In this document: positions 16,715 through 25,050 of the stretch, in pieces
Layout of the letters: every line of letters starts with the position of its first letter
How positions within the stretch are numbered: position 1 is the first letter of the stretch
DNA from: Novosphingobium sp.
Lineage (GTDB): Bacteria > Pseudomonadota > Alphaproteobacteria > Sphingomonadales > Sphingomonadaceae
Reading direction: 5' to 3'
Assembly: GCA_024236215.1 (NCBI GenBank)
Contig: JACKKX010000002.1
Location: 558,001-622,000 of the forward strand
Length of the DNA stretch: 64,000 nt
Position numbers and translations under genes: made by a program
Notes under the pieces: generated by a model
Database searches by the model: none
The model's input: only the letters and a program-made list of their open reading frames with translations
Told to the model about the DNA's origin: nothing

Positions 16715-16951
16715 ATGTCTGCCCGGGTGCTGATCGTCGATGCGTTTGGGTTGGTACTTGAGCTTAGCGGGTTCGCCATGGCGTTTTGGCAATAATTTGT
16801 CAGGCGCCTGTTCGGGTGGTCCGCGCCGCGCTCACGGCCTGTTCGCGGCGAAGGCGATCCGGTAACGTATGTCCTTAGAATATCCGGAACCATGATCATG
16901 GTCTTCGGCATTGCACTGGGAACAATGGTGACGCTGTTCAGTCTCGCCTAG
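16715..16951 (+). pseudogene. Small two-helix membrane protein interrupted by an in-frame TAA
   Basis: From ATG 16715 (GAGGAGG ribosome site) the frame encodes MSARVLIVDAFGLVLELSG and a first hydrophobic stretch, meets TAA at 16793-16795 (codon 27), then continues open in the same frame for 51 codons to TAG at 16949-16951. The part after the stop reads FVRRLFGW, RPVRGEGDPVTYVLRISG and a membrane helix TMIMVFGIALGTMVTLFSLA, which looks like the conserved body of a small membrane protein family I have seen without known function. The frame is unchanged across the stop, so a nonsense mutation of a real gene is the simplest reading. Readthrough cannot be excluded. Confidence 0.55.
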
Positions 16952-16965
16952 CAGGAGAGCCTTCC

Positions 16966-17253
16966 ATGACTGACACTGGCGGCAACGACCTGTTGATGCG
17001 GATCGCACGCAAAATCGCGATGCGTTATCGGGCCGGCGAGGACAGACTGGAAGATCTCGTCGGACAGGCGATCCAGCGATATAGCGTGGAAGGAGCGGCG
17101 CCCCCAGTCCTCGCTGCGGATGTCAGATTCGAGGTTCGTCGTTTGCTGGAATCGGACATCGTTTCCGACTTGGTCGATGAAGCTTCGATCGAGTCCTTCC
17201 CGGCAAGCGACCCGCCCGCATGGATTGGGCGCAGGCATCGCGGCGTCTTGTGA
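16966..17253 (+). CDS. 95-aa protein with a C-terminal ESFPASDPPAW motif
   Basis: A small soluble protein starting 14 bp after the preceding stop, behind a GGAGAG ribosome site. The N-terminal half is helical and charged. The C-terminus carries DLVDEASIESFPASDPPAWIG, a motif common to many small proteobacterial proteins of unknown function. The stop TGA shares one base with the start of the following DUF488 gene. I can give no function. Confidence 0.62.
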   Translation: MTDTGGNDLLMRIARKIAMRYRAGEDRLEDLVGQAIQRYSVEGAAPPVLAADVRFEVRRLLESDIVSDLVDEASIESFPASDPPAWIGRRHRGVL

Positions 17254-17627
17254 TGGGCACTCTAAGCCTGAAACGGGCCTATGTACCGCCTGACCCAAAC
17301 GATGGCATTCGGCTTCTAATCGATAGGCTCTGGCCGCGCGGCGTCAGTCGAAGCGAGGCTGCAATTGACTGCTGGATGAAAGAAATTGCGCCGTCTGTGC
17401 CGCTGCGCAAATGGTTCGGACACGACCCTGCCCGATTTGCTGAATTCAGCGAGCGATATCGCGAGGAACTGGATGAAAACCCGGAAGCCGTCGCACAGTT
17501 ATGCGACATGGTGCGCCAGCATGACGTGACGCTGGTCTACGCTGCTCGGGACCCTCACATCAATCATGCTCGCGTCTTGGCGGAATACCTGGCTGAACAC
17601 GAATGTTCACCCAACGCTACGACCTGA
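17253..17627 (+). CDS. DUF488 family protein
   Basis: A 124-aa protein with the DUF488 pattern: LKRAYVPPDPNDGIRLLIDRLWPRGVSR near the start, WMKEIAPSVPLRKWFGHDPARFAEFSERYREEL in the middle and VTLVYAARDPHINHARVLAEYL at the end. Family members are small conserved proteins, widespread in bacteria, with no proven activity. The ATG at 17253 uses the last base of the upstream TGA, so the pair is co-translated. Confidence 0.88.
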   Translation: MGTLSLKRAYVPPDPNDGIRLLIDRLWPRGVSRSEAAIDCWMKEIAPSVPLRKWFGHDPARFAEFSERYREELDENPEAVAQLCDMVRQHDVTLVYAARDPHINHARVLAEYLAEHECSPNATT

Positions 17628-17658
17628 TCTGATTTACACTTTGATGAGACCGGTCCCG

Positions 17659-18057
17659 TTATCGAACTCCGGCGCTTTGCTGGCGCAAATAGGCAATGAC
17701 ATCGGCACGCTTCTGGGCATCAGTCAAACGAAACGCCATTTTCGTGCCCGGAATTACGCTGCGGGGATCCCGAAGCCAGCGATCGAGATTGTTTGCGTTC
17801 CAGATGATACGAGAATTTTTGACAGGCGTCGAATAGGCGTAGCCGGGCGCCGATCCGGCCTTGCGGCCATAAATACCTCGGTGAGCAGGTCCGACGCGGT
17901 TGGCGTCGAGTGAATGGCAACTGCCGCAATTGGCGGTATAGATTGTCGCCCCACGTACCGCGTCACCGGGGGCGGCGAAAAACGTTGTCCCGCAAAGTGC
18001 GAAACTCGCTGCTACAAGGAACCTTGCCCTTGGAATCAGGGCATGGCGAGCATTCAT
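17659..18057 (-). CDS. Class I cytochrome c, periplasmic
   Basis: A 132-aa monohaem cytochrome with a signal peptide (about residues 1-29), a haem motif CGSCH at 44-48 and axial Met M107 in PGTKMAF. Motifs VGPAHRGIYGRKAGSAPGYAYS and NLDRWLRDPRSVIPGTKM are those of mitochondrial-type cytochrome c550/c2. It would carry electrons between the bc1 complex and terminal oxidases such as the cbb3 enzyme encoded in this window. It is convergent with the DUF488 gene. Confidence 0.92.
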   Translation of the reverse strand: MNARHALIPRARFLVAASFALCGTTFFAAPGDAVRGATIYTANCGSCHSLDANRVGPAHRGIYGRKAGSAPGYAYSTPVKNSRIIWNANNLDRWLRDPRSVIPGTKMAFRLTDAQKRADVIAYLRQQSAGVR

Positions 18058-18139
18058 GATCCATGTCTCCCGACACTTGCCAGCCGATCTCCCAACCGGT
18101 GAGGGGGAGCAGGCTAGGAAACCGGCTGGCGGTGCGACC

Positions 18140-18727
18140 CTAGCCGAACATCAGTGCGGCCTTGGGCAAACTTTCGCCGAGCGTCGAAGATAGCAGCGCC
18201 CAATGGGCCGCTTCGTCGGCAGCGATCCTGGCGCTCACTTGCGCCAGATCGCGGCTTCCGAACGAGGGGATGACGCCGATGTACGCATTGGCCGCACCCT
18301 TCTCATGCGCCTGGGCCAACCTCAGTACGTCTTCCTGCGTCTTGATTGCGGCGATGTTCAGACTGGTCAGGTATTCTGCCCGCGATTTGGGGGACACCGG
18401 GTGACCGCCGAGCTGAGTGATCGCACTGGCCAAGGCGTCGCGGTGTCCCTTGTGGTGTCCCTGGAACAGCAGTGCGACATCAAGCACCGGCTTCTGCAAC
18501 AGTCCACTTTCCGCGCCAATCTGGTAGGCTTCGATTGCCTCCAGCTCGAGCCCGAGGGCGACATTGAGTATATCGATGTCGCCCTGATGGGCCGCCGTGC
18601 CTGGCTTCCGACCGTGGGTGCGGGCAAGGGCAGGGGCATTGCCCAGAATGCCAATGGCTGCGACCGACAGCAGTCCGGTGCTGGCAATTCCGATCATGCT
18701 GCGGCGCGACGAGACAATGTGTTCCAT
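18140..18727 (-). CDS. Exported ferritin-like domain protein
   Basis: A 195-aa protein with a twin-arginine-like signal (SSRRSMIGIASTGLLSVAAIG, about residues 6-35) followed by a four-helix ferritin-like domain (about 50-190). Helix motifs with metal-type residues are seen: LGLELEAIEAYQ, FQGHHKGHRDAL, AHEKGAANAYIG and DEAAHWALL. The ATG at 18727 follows a GAAGGAGG ribosome site. Family members are exported, of unknown function, and often next to ECF sigma factor genes. Here a sigma factor is divergently encoded 220 bp away, suggesting control by it. Confidence 0.8.
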   Translation of the reverse strand: MEHIVSSRRSMIGIASTGLLSVAAIGILGNAPALARTHGRKPGTAAHQGDIDILNVALGLELEAIEAYQIGAESGLLQKPVLDVALLFQGHHKGHRDALASAITQLGGHPVSPKSRAEYLTSLNIAAIKTQEDVLRLAQAHEKGAANAYIGVIPSFGSRDLAQVSARIAADEAAHWALLSSTLGESLPKAALMFG

Positions 18728-18949
18728 GTGCGTAAATCCTCCTTCAGGATTCATGCGGCTGGTGGGCTGGTGGAGCGGGCCGCACCGGTCATCTGCGACC
18801 GTACTCCCTTTGATGCCATCTGTTCGCAAAGGTTCCGGTCAGTGGTGCCATTCCTCGTGGCCCATGATCGGAACCTTTGCCAGCCCGTGGTATCCAAGCA
18901 GATGAAGCGAGCCGAACGGATACAGACCGTGTCGCAAAAGGAGGCTGGC

Positions 18950-19654
18950 ATGACTGCATTGCGCCTGATCGACTATGCGGCAATGGACGACAGATCGCTT
19001 GCCGCGCTCATCGCCGCCCGCGATGCCAATGCTGTCCGGCAGGTGACCGCGCTCAACAACCAGCGCTTGTTTCGCGCGGCATGGTCTATCCTCAAGTCTC
19101 GCGCCGATGCTGAGGATGCGGTGCAGTCTGCCTATCTCAAGGCCTTCGCCGCGATAACCTCGTTCACAGGTGCGTCCTCGCTTTCGACCTGGCTGACGCG
19201 GATCGTCATCAATGAGGCGCTGGGCAAACTCCGGTCAGACCGGCGCAGGCGTGCGCGGCTCGATCCAGATTCCGTCATCGATCTGGAGCAATACAGAGAG
19301 GCACTGATGCGTGGCTCGGCGACCGCAAACGACCCTGACCGGGAACTGGCCCTGAAGCAGGTCAGGCAGATGATAGAACAGGCAGTCGCCCGACTGCCGG
19401 CACAGTACCGTCTGGTCTTCGTCCTGCGAGATATCGAGGGCATGTCGGTCGATGAAGCGGCAAAGGCGCTCGATGTCGTGCCGGCGACCGTGAAGACCCG
19501 GCTGTTTCGGGCCCGTCAGCTCCTGCAACGCGAACTTGAACCCGAACTCAGGCCGACTCTCGACGGAGCTTTCCCGTTCGCCGGCGCGGATTGCGCCGGC
19601 CTCACAGGCAGGCTGCTGGACACGCTGGCTTGGGAATGTCCCGGCGGCAGGTGA
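18950..19654 (+). CDS. ECF-type RNA polymerase sigma factor
   Basis: A 234-aa sigma-70 family factor with region 2 (about 35-105; NQRLFRAAWSILKSRADAEDAVQSAYLKAF and SSLSTWLTRIVINEALGKLR) and region 4 (about 140-195; LPAQYRLVFVLRDIEGMSVDEAAKALDVVPATVKTRLFRAR). ATG 18950 follows AAAAGGAGGCTGGC, an ideal ribosome site, which decides the start over longer frames. No anti-sigma factor gene follows directly, although the C-terminal tail with ADCAGL resembles a short zinc-type extension. It is divergent from the ferritin-like gene, a likely target. Confidence 0.9.
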   Translation: MTALRLIDYAAMDDRSLAALIAARDANAVRQVTALNNQRLFRAAWSILKSRADAEDAVQSAYLKAFAAITSFTGASSLSTWLTRIVINEALGKLRSDRRRRARLDPDSVIDLEQYREALMRGSATANDPDRELALKQVRQMIEQAVARLPAQYRLVFVLRDIEGMSVDEAAKALDVVPATVKTRLFRARQLLQRELEPELRPTLDGAFPFAGADCAGLTGRLLDTLAWECPGGR

Positions 19655-19715
19655 TGTCGAGAGCGCCGGAGTGATTTGCGGGACTTGCCATGTTCAATAA
19701 CTACAGGATCGCGCT

Positions 19716-19997
19716 GTGGGGTGCATCGTGTACCATGGGCATCGCGTGGATGCGGTCTATGTTCGTCCCGAGGGTGAGGCACCCGTCGCATCCGACGACG
19801 AGGGAGTCGAGACCAATGAAGCTGGTCCGAACGAGCGGTCGCTGGCTCAGGTTACCGGACCTGTCTTCGTCAGCATGGAGGCGCCGAAACTTACTCGCCC
19901 TCAGCGCGGCGGGCGGGGAATTATCCAATACGCCACTCGTGATTTCGCCGATGAGAATGGCGTCAGCTATGAGGCGCGGCGGGACATCTGGGCTTGA
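19716..19997 (+). CDS. Possible small protein of unknown function
   Basis: A 93-aa open frame with a plausible C-terminus (IIQYATRDFADENGVSYEARRDIWA). I recognise no family. The 5' part contains several alternative starts and codon use is not clearly coding. It could be the 3' remnant of a longer gene at the edge of the accessory region. Low confidence. Confidence 0.3.
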   Translation: MGCIVYHGHRVDAVYVRPEGEAPVASDDEGVETNEAGPNERSLAQVTGPVFVSMEAPKLTRPQRGGRGIIQYATRDFADENGVSYEARRDIWA

Positions 19998-20635
19998 ACG
20001 GGGTGCGGTCCTTCTAGGCCGTAGCCAAATACAAGGAAGCGGACAGGGTGCCGCTTCGCGGATTCGCCGCTTCAAATGCACATCTCTGGTCTGGTTTGGC
20101 TCTCAAACCGGTTGGCCGCATGGGAGGTGCACCCCGTCGCAAAAGGATCAAAAATGGGGGTATCGGTGGGGGTAATTTACGGTTTGTCTTCCAGAATATC
20201 ATATTATTACAGTGTGATAAGTGGATTCTTTAGATCCCTCCTCCGCTACCATTCTCAACATCCATTGCGCCCTTGGGTCCCAATCCATCGGGAGCCCTTC
20301 GACAGGCTCAAGGTGATCGGCAAAGTTCCGGTGGATCGAAGCTACGGGAAGGCACGGTGGCCGAAGTCACGGAGGTTAGGGTGACAGTTGCGACAATCCC
20401 CAAACTCCGAATTTTCCTACACCTCCCGATCCTGTCATGCTGCGCGTCCGGTCTATTGGCCTTCGCTCTTTGACAGTCGAAATCTCCGCTTCACGCAGCC
20501 TCTCCCGCACGCCGGGCGCAAAAAAGTGACACTCAAACGCGCGCATGTGTCACCTTTTTCGCGACAACATGCTAATCTTTATTGCGAAACTACCCGGACA
20601 GGGGTGTCACCTTTTGGCGCGGCCTGTCCGGCCCA
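19998..20635. other. Non-coding stretch at the island's left side
   Basis: I see no convincing gene in these 638 bp. The stretch includes a CCCTTCGACAGGCTCAAGGT segment (20299-20318), similar to short palindromic repeats seen between genes in sphingomonads. It also has two copies of a GTGTCACCTTTT motif (about 20549-20560 and 20604-20615). The base composition drops compared with the region before it. It probably marks the transition into accessory DNA. Confidence 0.4.
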
Positions 20636-20662
20636 GTGGTCTGAGCCCGCAGTTTCTACCAA

Positions 20663-21580
20663 CTACGAGTAGAGCCTTGGGCCGTTTTGATGCCCTTCGC
20701 TGGGTGTGATGGCAACAACCGTATTGGGGGCATGCCCCCAATACGGTTTGCCGGTTGATCCTGCCCCTATCTCGGCCGGGGTCCTGTTCCCGAGGCTCGA
20801 GTGGGGCCGGAAGTGGTTGTAGTCGTGCCGCCATGCCTCCAGCTCCTGGCGGGCATGTGCGAGGCTGGTGAAGATCGTCTCGTTCAGGAACTCGTCCCGC
20901 AGCCGCGCATTGAAGCTCTCGATGAACCCGTTCTGATAGGGCTTGCCCGGCGCTATATAGTGCCACTCGACATTGTGCTCCTTGCTCCAGCGCAGGATCG
21001 CCATGCTTGTCAGCTCGGTGCCGTTGTCGCTGACGATGGTGTGGGGCCGCGCCATCCGCTCGAAGACCGCTGCATCGAGTTCGCGCCCGACCCGCGCGCC
21101 GGAGATCGACGTATCGGCGATCAGGCGCACACACTCCCGGCTGTAGTCATCGACCACGACGAAGATCCGGAACCTGCGTCCGCAAGCAAAGGCATCGGAC
21201 ACGAAGTCGAGGCTCCAGCGTTGGTTGGGGCCTTGCGGTATCGCCATCGGCGCCCTTGTGCCCAAGGCCCGCTTGCGACCGCCGCGGCGGCGCACCTGCA
21301 GCCGTTCCTCGCGATAGAGCCGTCGGAACTTCTTGTGGTTCATTGTCCATCCCTCCCGGCACAGCAGCCAGTGCAGCCGCCGATAGCCGAACCGGCGGCG
21401 CTGGCTGGCCAGTTCACGGATGCGCTCGCGCGCCTTCCCATCGTCGGGCCGACGACTGACATAGCGCACCATGGTCCGGTCAGCGCCCAGCACCGCACAG
21501 GCCCGGCGTTGGCTCACCTCGAAGACCTCCTGGAGATGAGCCACCGCCTGCCGCCTGGCACCGGGCGCTAGAATTTTTTT
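20663..21580 (-). CDS. IS3 family transposase OrfB (DDE catalytic part)
   Basis: The catalytic part of the transposase, about 305 codons from the frameshift site. An HTH_21-like region (GKARERIRELASQRRRFGYRRLHWLLCREGW) precedes the retroviral-type integrase core. The DDE triad is visible: D in WSLDFVSD, D in IVSDNGTE and E in FIESFNARLRDE. It has no good start of its own and is expected as an OrfAB fusion made by -1 slippage on A AAA AAA at 21580-21574. The frame is intact, so the element may be active. Confidence 0.9.
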   Translation of the reverse strand, partial: KKILAPGARRQAVAHLQEVFEVSQRRACAVLGADRTMVRYVSRRPDDGKARERIRELASQRRRFGYRRLHWLLCREGWTMNHKKFRRLYREERLQVRRRGGRKRALGTRAPMAIPQGPNQRWSLDFVSDAFACGRRFRIFVVVDDYSRECVRLIADTSISGARVGRELDAAVFERMARPHTIVSDNGTELTSMAILRWSKEHNVEWHYIAPGKPYQNGFIESFNARLRDEFLNETIFTSLAHARQELEAWRHDYNHFRPHSSLGNRTPAEIGAGSTGKPYWGHAPNTVVAITPSEGHQNGPRLYS

Positions 21581-21834
21581 GCGCTGATCTCCTTGAGCAT
21601 GGCGTTGTCGAGCATCGAGTCCGCCAGCAGCTTCTTCAGCCGCTCGTTCTCCTGCTCCAGCTGGCGCAGCCGCCGGGCGTCCGACACCTCCAGCCCGCCG
21701 TACTTCGACTTCCACTTGTAGAAGGTCGCCGAGCTGATCCCGTGACGGCGGCAAACATCCGCCGTCGCCATCCCCGCTTCCTGCTCCTTCAAAACAGCGA
21801 TGATCTGCTCCTCGCTGAACCTGCTCCGCTTCAT
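21568..21834 (-). CDS. IS3 family OrfA (DNA-binding part)
   Basis: An 88-aa protein with an HTH (FSEEQIIAVLKEQEAGMATADVCRRHGISSATFYKWKSKYGG) and a leucine-zipper helix (RRLRQLEQENERLKKLLADSMLDNAMLKEI). It ends AKKF-stop at a run of seven A residues. OrfA binds the inverted repeats and, when joined to OrfB by frameshift, makes the transposase. The start is ATG 21834, with the terminal repeat just upstream. Confidence 0.9.
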   Translation of the reverse strand: MKRSRFSEEQIIAVLKEQEAGMATADVCRRHGISSATFYKWKSKYGGLEVSDARRLRQLEQENERLKKLLADSMLDNAMLKEISAKKF

Positions 21835-21900
21835 TCGTCCGTCTCCTTGTCAGGGCCGGACTCTACTTATCACTGGAGGAAATCTAGGGGCTCAGACCAC

Positions 21901-22181
21901 GATTACAATGGCTTAGCTGCCAGCTGGATCAGTTCCGGGTCGCAAGTCATTTCTGATTGAGATGCTGCCACACCCCAAAATCGCCTCTTTCCCTCGCAAC
22001 ATCAATACCTTGCACCAGCGAAGCTTCGCGTACGGTGTGCCGGGTTACCGCTTCCCTTTCGCGCGCCTCGCTCCGGTGATTGCGACCGCCCGTGCCATGC
22101 CGGTCTCCAGCCCCTCGATCGCATGGAGCGGGCCGCAACCTCAGGCGGAACGGTCAATGAGGATTATGCAGACCCTTGTAA
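21901..22181. other. Gap between the IS3 element and the immunity gene
   Basis: These 281 bp carry short open frames on both strands with no recognisable product. Base use is mixed, and the fragments may be the remains of an older gene. I see no promoter, tRNA or repeat. Confidence 0.3.
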
Positions 22182-22460
22182 CTACGAGCTCTCTCGCCAC
22201 TTCTTCGACTGATATGATTCAGGAATTGGATCGTTCAGAGGGTCGATGCCCTGAGCTTCCAACTCATCAAACCATTGATCGCGAACTCCAATCGGCAACT
22301 TATCACCCGACCATGGGCAGAAGCTAATATGCTGGTTGACTTCCACGGACTCGTTCACCCGTACGATAATGCTGTATTCGTCAAACCGCTCATCATATCT
22401 CACAAGGCCATTTGAGATTTGTATCGCCATTTGGTCACAGCAAAACTGATTATCGCACAT
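22182..22460 (-). CDS. Candidate immunity protein of the Rhs orphan toxin (DUF6980-like)
   Basis: A 92-aa protein that begins 11 bases inside the 3' end of the Rhs tip gene, the classic toxin-immunity layout. It starts MCDNQFCCDQM (three Cys in a row of four positions) and has SFCPWSGDKLPIGVRDQWFDELEAQGIDP. That resembles the DUF6980 family, where the motif is usually CPWCG; here one Cys is replaced by Ser. DUF6980 genes are often found next to polymorphic toxin tails. I infer that it neutralises the colicin-E3-like RNase encoded just upstream; no binding evidence exists in sequence alone. Confidence 0.68.
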   Translation of the reverse strand: MCDNQFCCDQMAIQISNGLVRYDERFDEYSIIVRVNESVEVNQHISFCPWSGDKLPIGVRDQWFDELEAQGIDPLNDPIPESYQSKKWRESS

Positions 22461-24420
22461 TGATCGTTCTTCCAGGAACCGGAGGGCCGATCATAGCGCC
22501 ACTAACTGGGTCCATCACGCCTTGGTGATTCCCGCGGCGATCATATACTTCGATGTTGTTGTGAGTGTAATCCCACTCGTAATAGCGACTTCCATCAGTT
22601 TTCGTTTTGCCCCGCCAAGGACGCAGCCTTTGCCACACCGGTGATGTCGCCTTGGTGCATTCATTGTGGACCCACGTTTCTGCCTCGCCCACAAAGTAGG
22701 TATGGAAGTCAGCGATTTCGAGATTGTAGGTTAGCTTGGTGGCTTCGGTGTCGATGACATCGACGACAACGGCGATCCCGTCTTCACGAGCCAGCCTTCG
22801 GCCCGCTTCCAATTCTGCGCTAACAACCCATTGGTTGTCTGCCGTCCTCCAAGGGTGATCGTCGGTCGTTTCGTAGGTTTCATCGCGCCAATCACCTGCC
22901 TCGTCCTGATAGGAAACGGTGACCGTCCAGATTCGCCTTTCGTGTGCTGGGGTAATTCCGACGATCGGCTTGGCTTCGGTCTCCCCCGTTACGTCGCTGC
23001 GTGAGATGACCAGATCGCCAATCTCCAACTCTTCGATGGGCCTAAGACCTGTCGGCGTCGAAACCAGTGTCCCAGCTGTAAAGCAGCATGGCCCCCAGCT
23101 CCCACTCGCGCCACCGCCACCACTTCCCGGGTGTGTGTATACTGGATCAATTATTCCTAAAACCCAGAGAACTTCACACCATCCTGTGCATTCTGTGGCA
23201 TCAACCTGATTTGCAATCGACCCGGTGACTACAATCGTGTTGTCCCCACTTTGCGGCGTCCCACCGCCATCCGCCGCATGAGCCATCGCGACTAAGCTCT
23301 GGCGTGCCTTGTTTGCGATAGCTAAGGCGATACATACGGAATTACAATTGCGAGGTAAGTGAGGCGAAAGCACCTTTGCGTCGCAGGAACCGTTGTTGCG
23401 AATGAAGGTCGCGCTCGAGCATGCTGACACTACTAAGATTTCTTCGTACAACCCGCTCGGATCCACCGCATTGACCGGATCCCCGCCTACGTAGTTGTAC
23501 CAGTTCATCCCGTCGGCATAGCCGATGGGATCGGTCTGCATGAACCGGCCGAGGGTGGGCGAGTACATGCGGGCCTTGTAATAGGAAAGCCCGAGTTCGG
23601 GAAGCCAGGCCTGGCCGGTGTACTGGAAGCGCCCGAGATTGCCGCTTTTGGGGATACCATATTCGTCATAGGCGTTGATGCCGATCAGCGCCCCGGCGTT
23701 GTCGGCAAGCGCGATCACCGAGCCGCGCTCGTCGGCGCCGAGCAGGCGGCGGGTGGCGGAGGAGATCGCGCTGCCCTCGTACCAGGCAATCGGATCGTCT
23801 CCCGAGGAGGTGGCGTGAGCATAGCGCCGGAGCAGAGTGCCCGCGCCGTCGTATTCAGCCACAAGATCGTCGCCATCGTAGAGCAGCCGCAGCACCGCGC
23901 CGCCGCCGACCACCTCGTAGAGCCGCCCGAGCGGATCGTAGCGCAGGCTGGCCGCATGCGCGCCTGAGGCGGATACCAGCCGGTTCTCGACATCGTAGAC
24001 GAAGCTGTTCGCCCCATCCGAGGCGAGGTTGCCCCCGGCGTCGTAGCTGATGCTCGTCGCCCCGGCGGCGGTCATCTGGTTGAGGCCGTTGACGGTGTAG
24101 TTGCGGTTGACGTTGTAGACCCCGTTCCAGGCATAGGCATCGTTGCTGCGCGTGGTCGAGGCGATCTGCGAGGCCGGGTTGTAGGTGAAGGTGGCGGTGA
24201 TGTCCGAGGCGCTGCCCGACAGATCGAGCCCCTGCGAGTTCAGCCGCCCGGCCGCGTCATAGCCATAGCTCGCCGCCAGCCCGCCACCCGATCCGGTCGA
24301 GGCCAGCGCGCCCGAATTGGCGTAGACATAGCTGCGCAGCGTCGCCGAGGCGCTGTCCATCGCTGGCATAAAAAGGGAATTATGCACGTGGCACCGTATT
24401 CCGCGTATTCCCCTCCCCAA
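22450..24420 (-). CDS. Orphan Rhs tip: core repeats, Hint domain and colicin-E3-like RNase
   Basis: An open frame of 656 codons. Residues 1-21 are junction sequence; from 22 on it copies the end of the full-length Rhs protein (YD repeats, then the core ending RMYSPTLGRFMQTDPIGYADGMNWYNYVGGDPVNAVDPSG). A unique tail follows: a Hint autoprocessing domain (CCFTAGTLVSTPTGLRPIEEL, TDDHPWR, YNLEIADFHTYFVGE, VHN) and a toxin domain. The toxin end YYEWDYTHNNIEVYD...GSMDP-like region matches the colicin E3/cloacin RNase domain, with D617, H620 and E624 in the D-x2-H-x3-E order and R651 near the end. It lacks a signal or N-terminal region, so it is a silent cassette or is expressed only after recombination with the upstream rhs. 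Confidence 0.8.
   Translation of the reverse strand: MGRGIRGIRCHVHNSLFMPAMDSASATLRSYVYANSGALASTGSGGGLAASYGYDAAGRLNSQGLDLSGSASDITATFTYNPASQIASTTRSNDAYAWNGVYNVNRNYTVNGLNQMTAAGATSISYDAGGNLASDGANSFVYDVENRLVSASGAHAASLRYDPLGRLYEVVGGGAVLRLLYDGDDLVAEYDGAGTLLRRYAHATSSGDDPIAWYEGSAISSATRRLLGADERGSVIALADNAGALIGINAYDEYGIPKSGNLGRFQYTGQAWLPELGLSYYKARMYSPTLGRFMQTDPIGYADGMNWYNYVGGDPVNAVDPSGLYEEILVVSACSSATFIRNNGSCDAKVLSPHLPRNCNSVCIALAIANKARQSLVAMAHAADGGGTPQSGDNTIVVTGSIANQVDATECTGWCEVLWVLGIIDPVYTHPGSGGGGASGSWGPCCFTAGTLVSTPTGLRPIEELEIGDLVISRSDVTGETEAKPIVGITPAHERRIWTVTVSYQDEAGDWRDETYETTDDHPWRTADNQWVVSAELEAGRRLAREDGIAVVVDVIDTEATKLTYNLEIADFHTYFVGEAETWVHNECTKATSPVWQRLRPWRGKTKTDGSRYYEWDYTHNNIEVYDRRGNHQGVMDPVSGAMIGPPVPGRTINVR
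23246..24357. repeat. Rhs core duplication, orphan copy
   Basis: This 1112-bp segment aligns without gaps to 25478-26589 (constant offset 2232 bp). The encoded proteins differ at only about fifteen positions. Outside the boundaries the sequences diverge at once, at the toxin tails on one side and at a junction in front of GCGCTGTC on the other. Homologous recombination between the copies would swap the toxin tail of the full-length gene. Confidence 0.9.
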
Positions 24421-24577
24421 CTCTGATTGTCAATTTAGTGCACTGTCACCGTAATTTTAGCGGGGAGTCAGAACTGATTGTCACATTTCCCCAGTCAAAC
24501 CCTTTCCCGCCATCATAGTGGTTGCGAAGCCAGTTCGTCATGCACGGATTAATACCGCGCGTTCTCACACTTTGCGG

Positions 24578-25048
24578 CTAGTCGCGATTTACGACGAAGG
24601 GAGGCATCGATTTTGACCATCTTCCTAACTGCTGACGCGCCTCATACCTTTCTCTGTCCATCAAACCTGATAATCCGCACGTATCGACTTGCAGCCCTTC
24701 GGACGGAGTGCTTCGAGACAAAAATAGCAAGTAGTTTCGCCCAATCTGAACTGGCAACGCCGCCGAATTGTGCGGGTTCTCGAATGTAAGTGTCTTTCCT
24801 GAAGGCTTCTTAAACGAGGAGAGCACCCGAACGGTAACTCGATCAACCCGATCGTGGTATATCTGACCGTCATAAACGTATGAAGTCGCGGCATCCCGTA
24901 CAATGCGGGATACCTTGCCCTCTACGACGTATTCGGATTCGCGGTATTCTCTTTCTAAAGAGGGTCGGCCGTTAACACACATCGAAGCATGCGCCGATGT
25001 AGACACCGCAATTTGAAGACATATACCTGCAAGCAAGACTCTATTCAT
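24578..25048 (-). CDS. Exported protein next to the full-length Rhs gene; candidate immunity protein
   Basis: A 156-aa protein with a signal peptide (MNRVLLAGICLQIAVSTSAHA, cleavage near residue 21). A beta-rich domain follows: REYRESEYVVEGKVSRIV, VDRVTVRVLSSFKKPSGKTLTF and RNYLLFLSRS, with two Cys (one near the mature start, one in VDTCGLSG) that could pair as in netrin/TIMP-like OB folds. It starts two bases after the rhs stop, the place where immunity genes lie. Export would suit a toxin acting in the periplasm, but the function is an inference. I do not recognise a named family. Confidence 0.58.
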   Translation of the reverse strand: MNRVLLAGICLQIAVSTSAHASMCVNGRPSLEREYRESEYVVEGKVSRIVRDAATSYVYDGQIYHDRVDRVTVRVLSSFKKPSGKTLTFENPHNSAALPVQIGRNYLLFLSRSTPSEGLQVDTCGLSGLMDRERYEARQQLGRWSKSMPPFVVNRD

Positions 25049-25050
25049 TT

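Larger units (their letters stand above)
20636..21900 (-). mobile_element. IS3 family insertion sequence, IS407-like
   Basis: About 1265 bp bounded by imperfect terminal inverted repeats. Both ends begin GTGGTCTGAGCCC and keep partial similarity over about 38 bp, through a shared AGTAGAG. Inside are orfA and orfB in a -1 frame relation. Length, gene arrangement and orfA start (MKRSRFSEEQII) fit the IS407 group. I found no clear target duplication: the flanks are GCCCA on the left and GATTA on the right, so the element may have been rearranged after insertion or the ends may be off by a base or two. Confidence 0.88.

Noticed and set aside
21574-21580. OrfA/OrfB frame break of IS3 as a mutation
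   Set aside because: The break sits on A AAA AAA, a normal -1 frameshift signal of this family, so the element is treated as intact.
20631-21905. Target-site duplication flanking the IS3 element
   Set aside because: The flanking bases (GCCCA and GATTA) do not match for the 3-4 bp expected, so no duplication is claimed.
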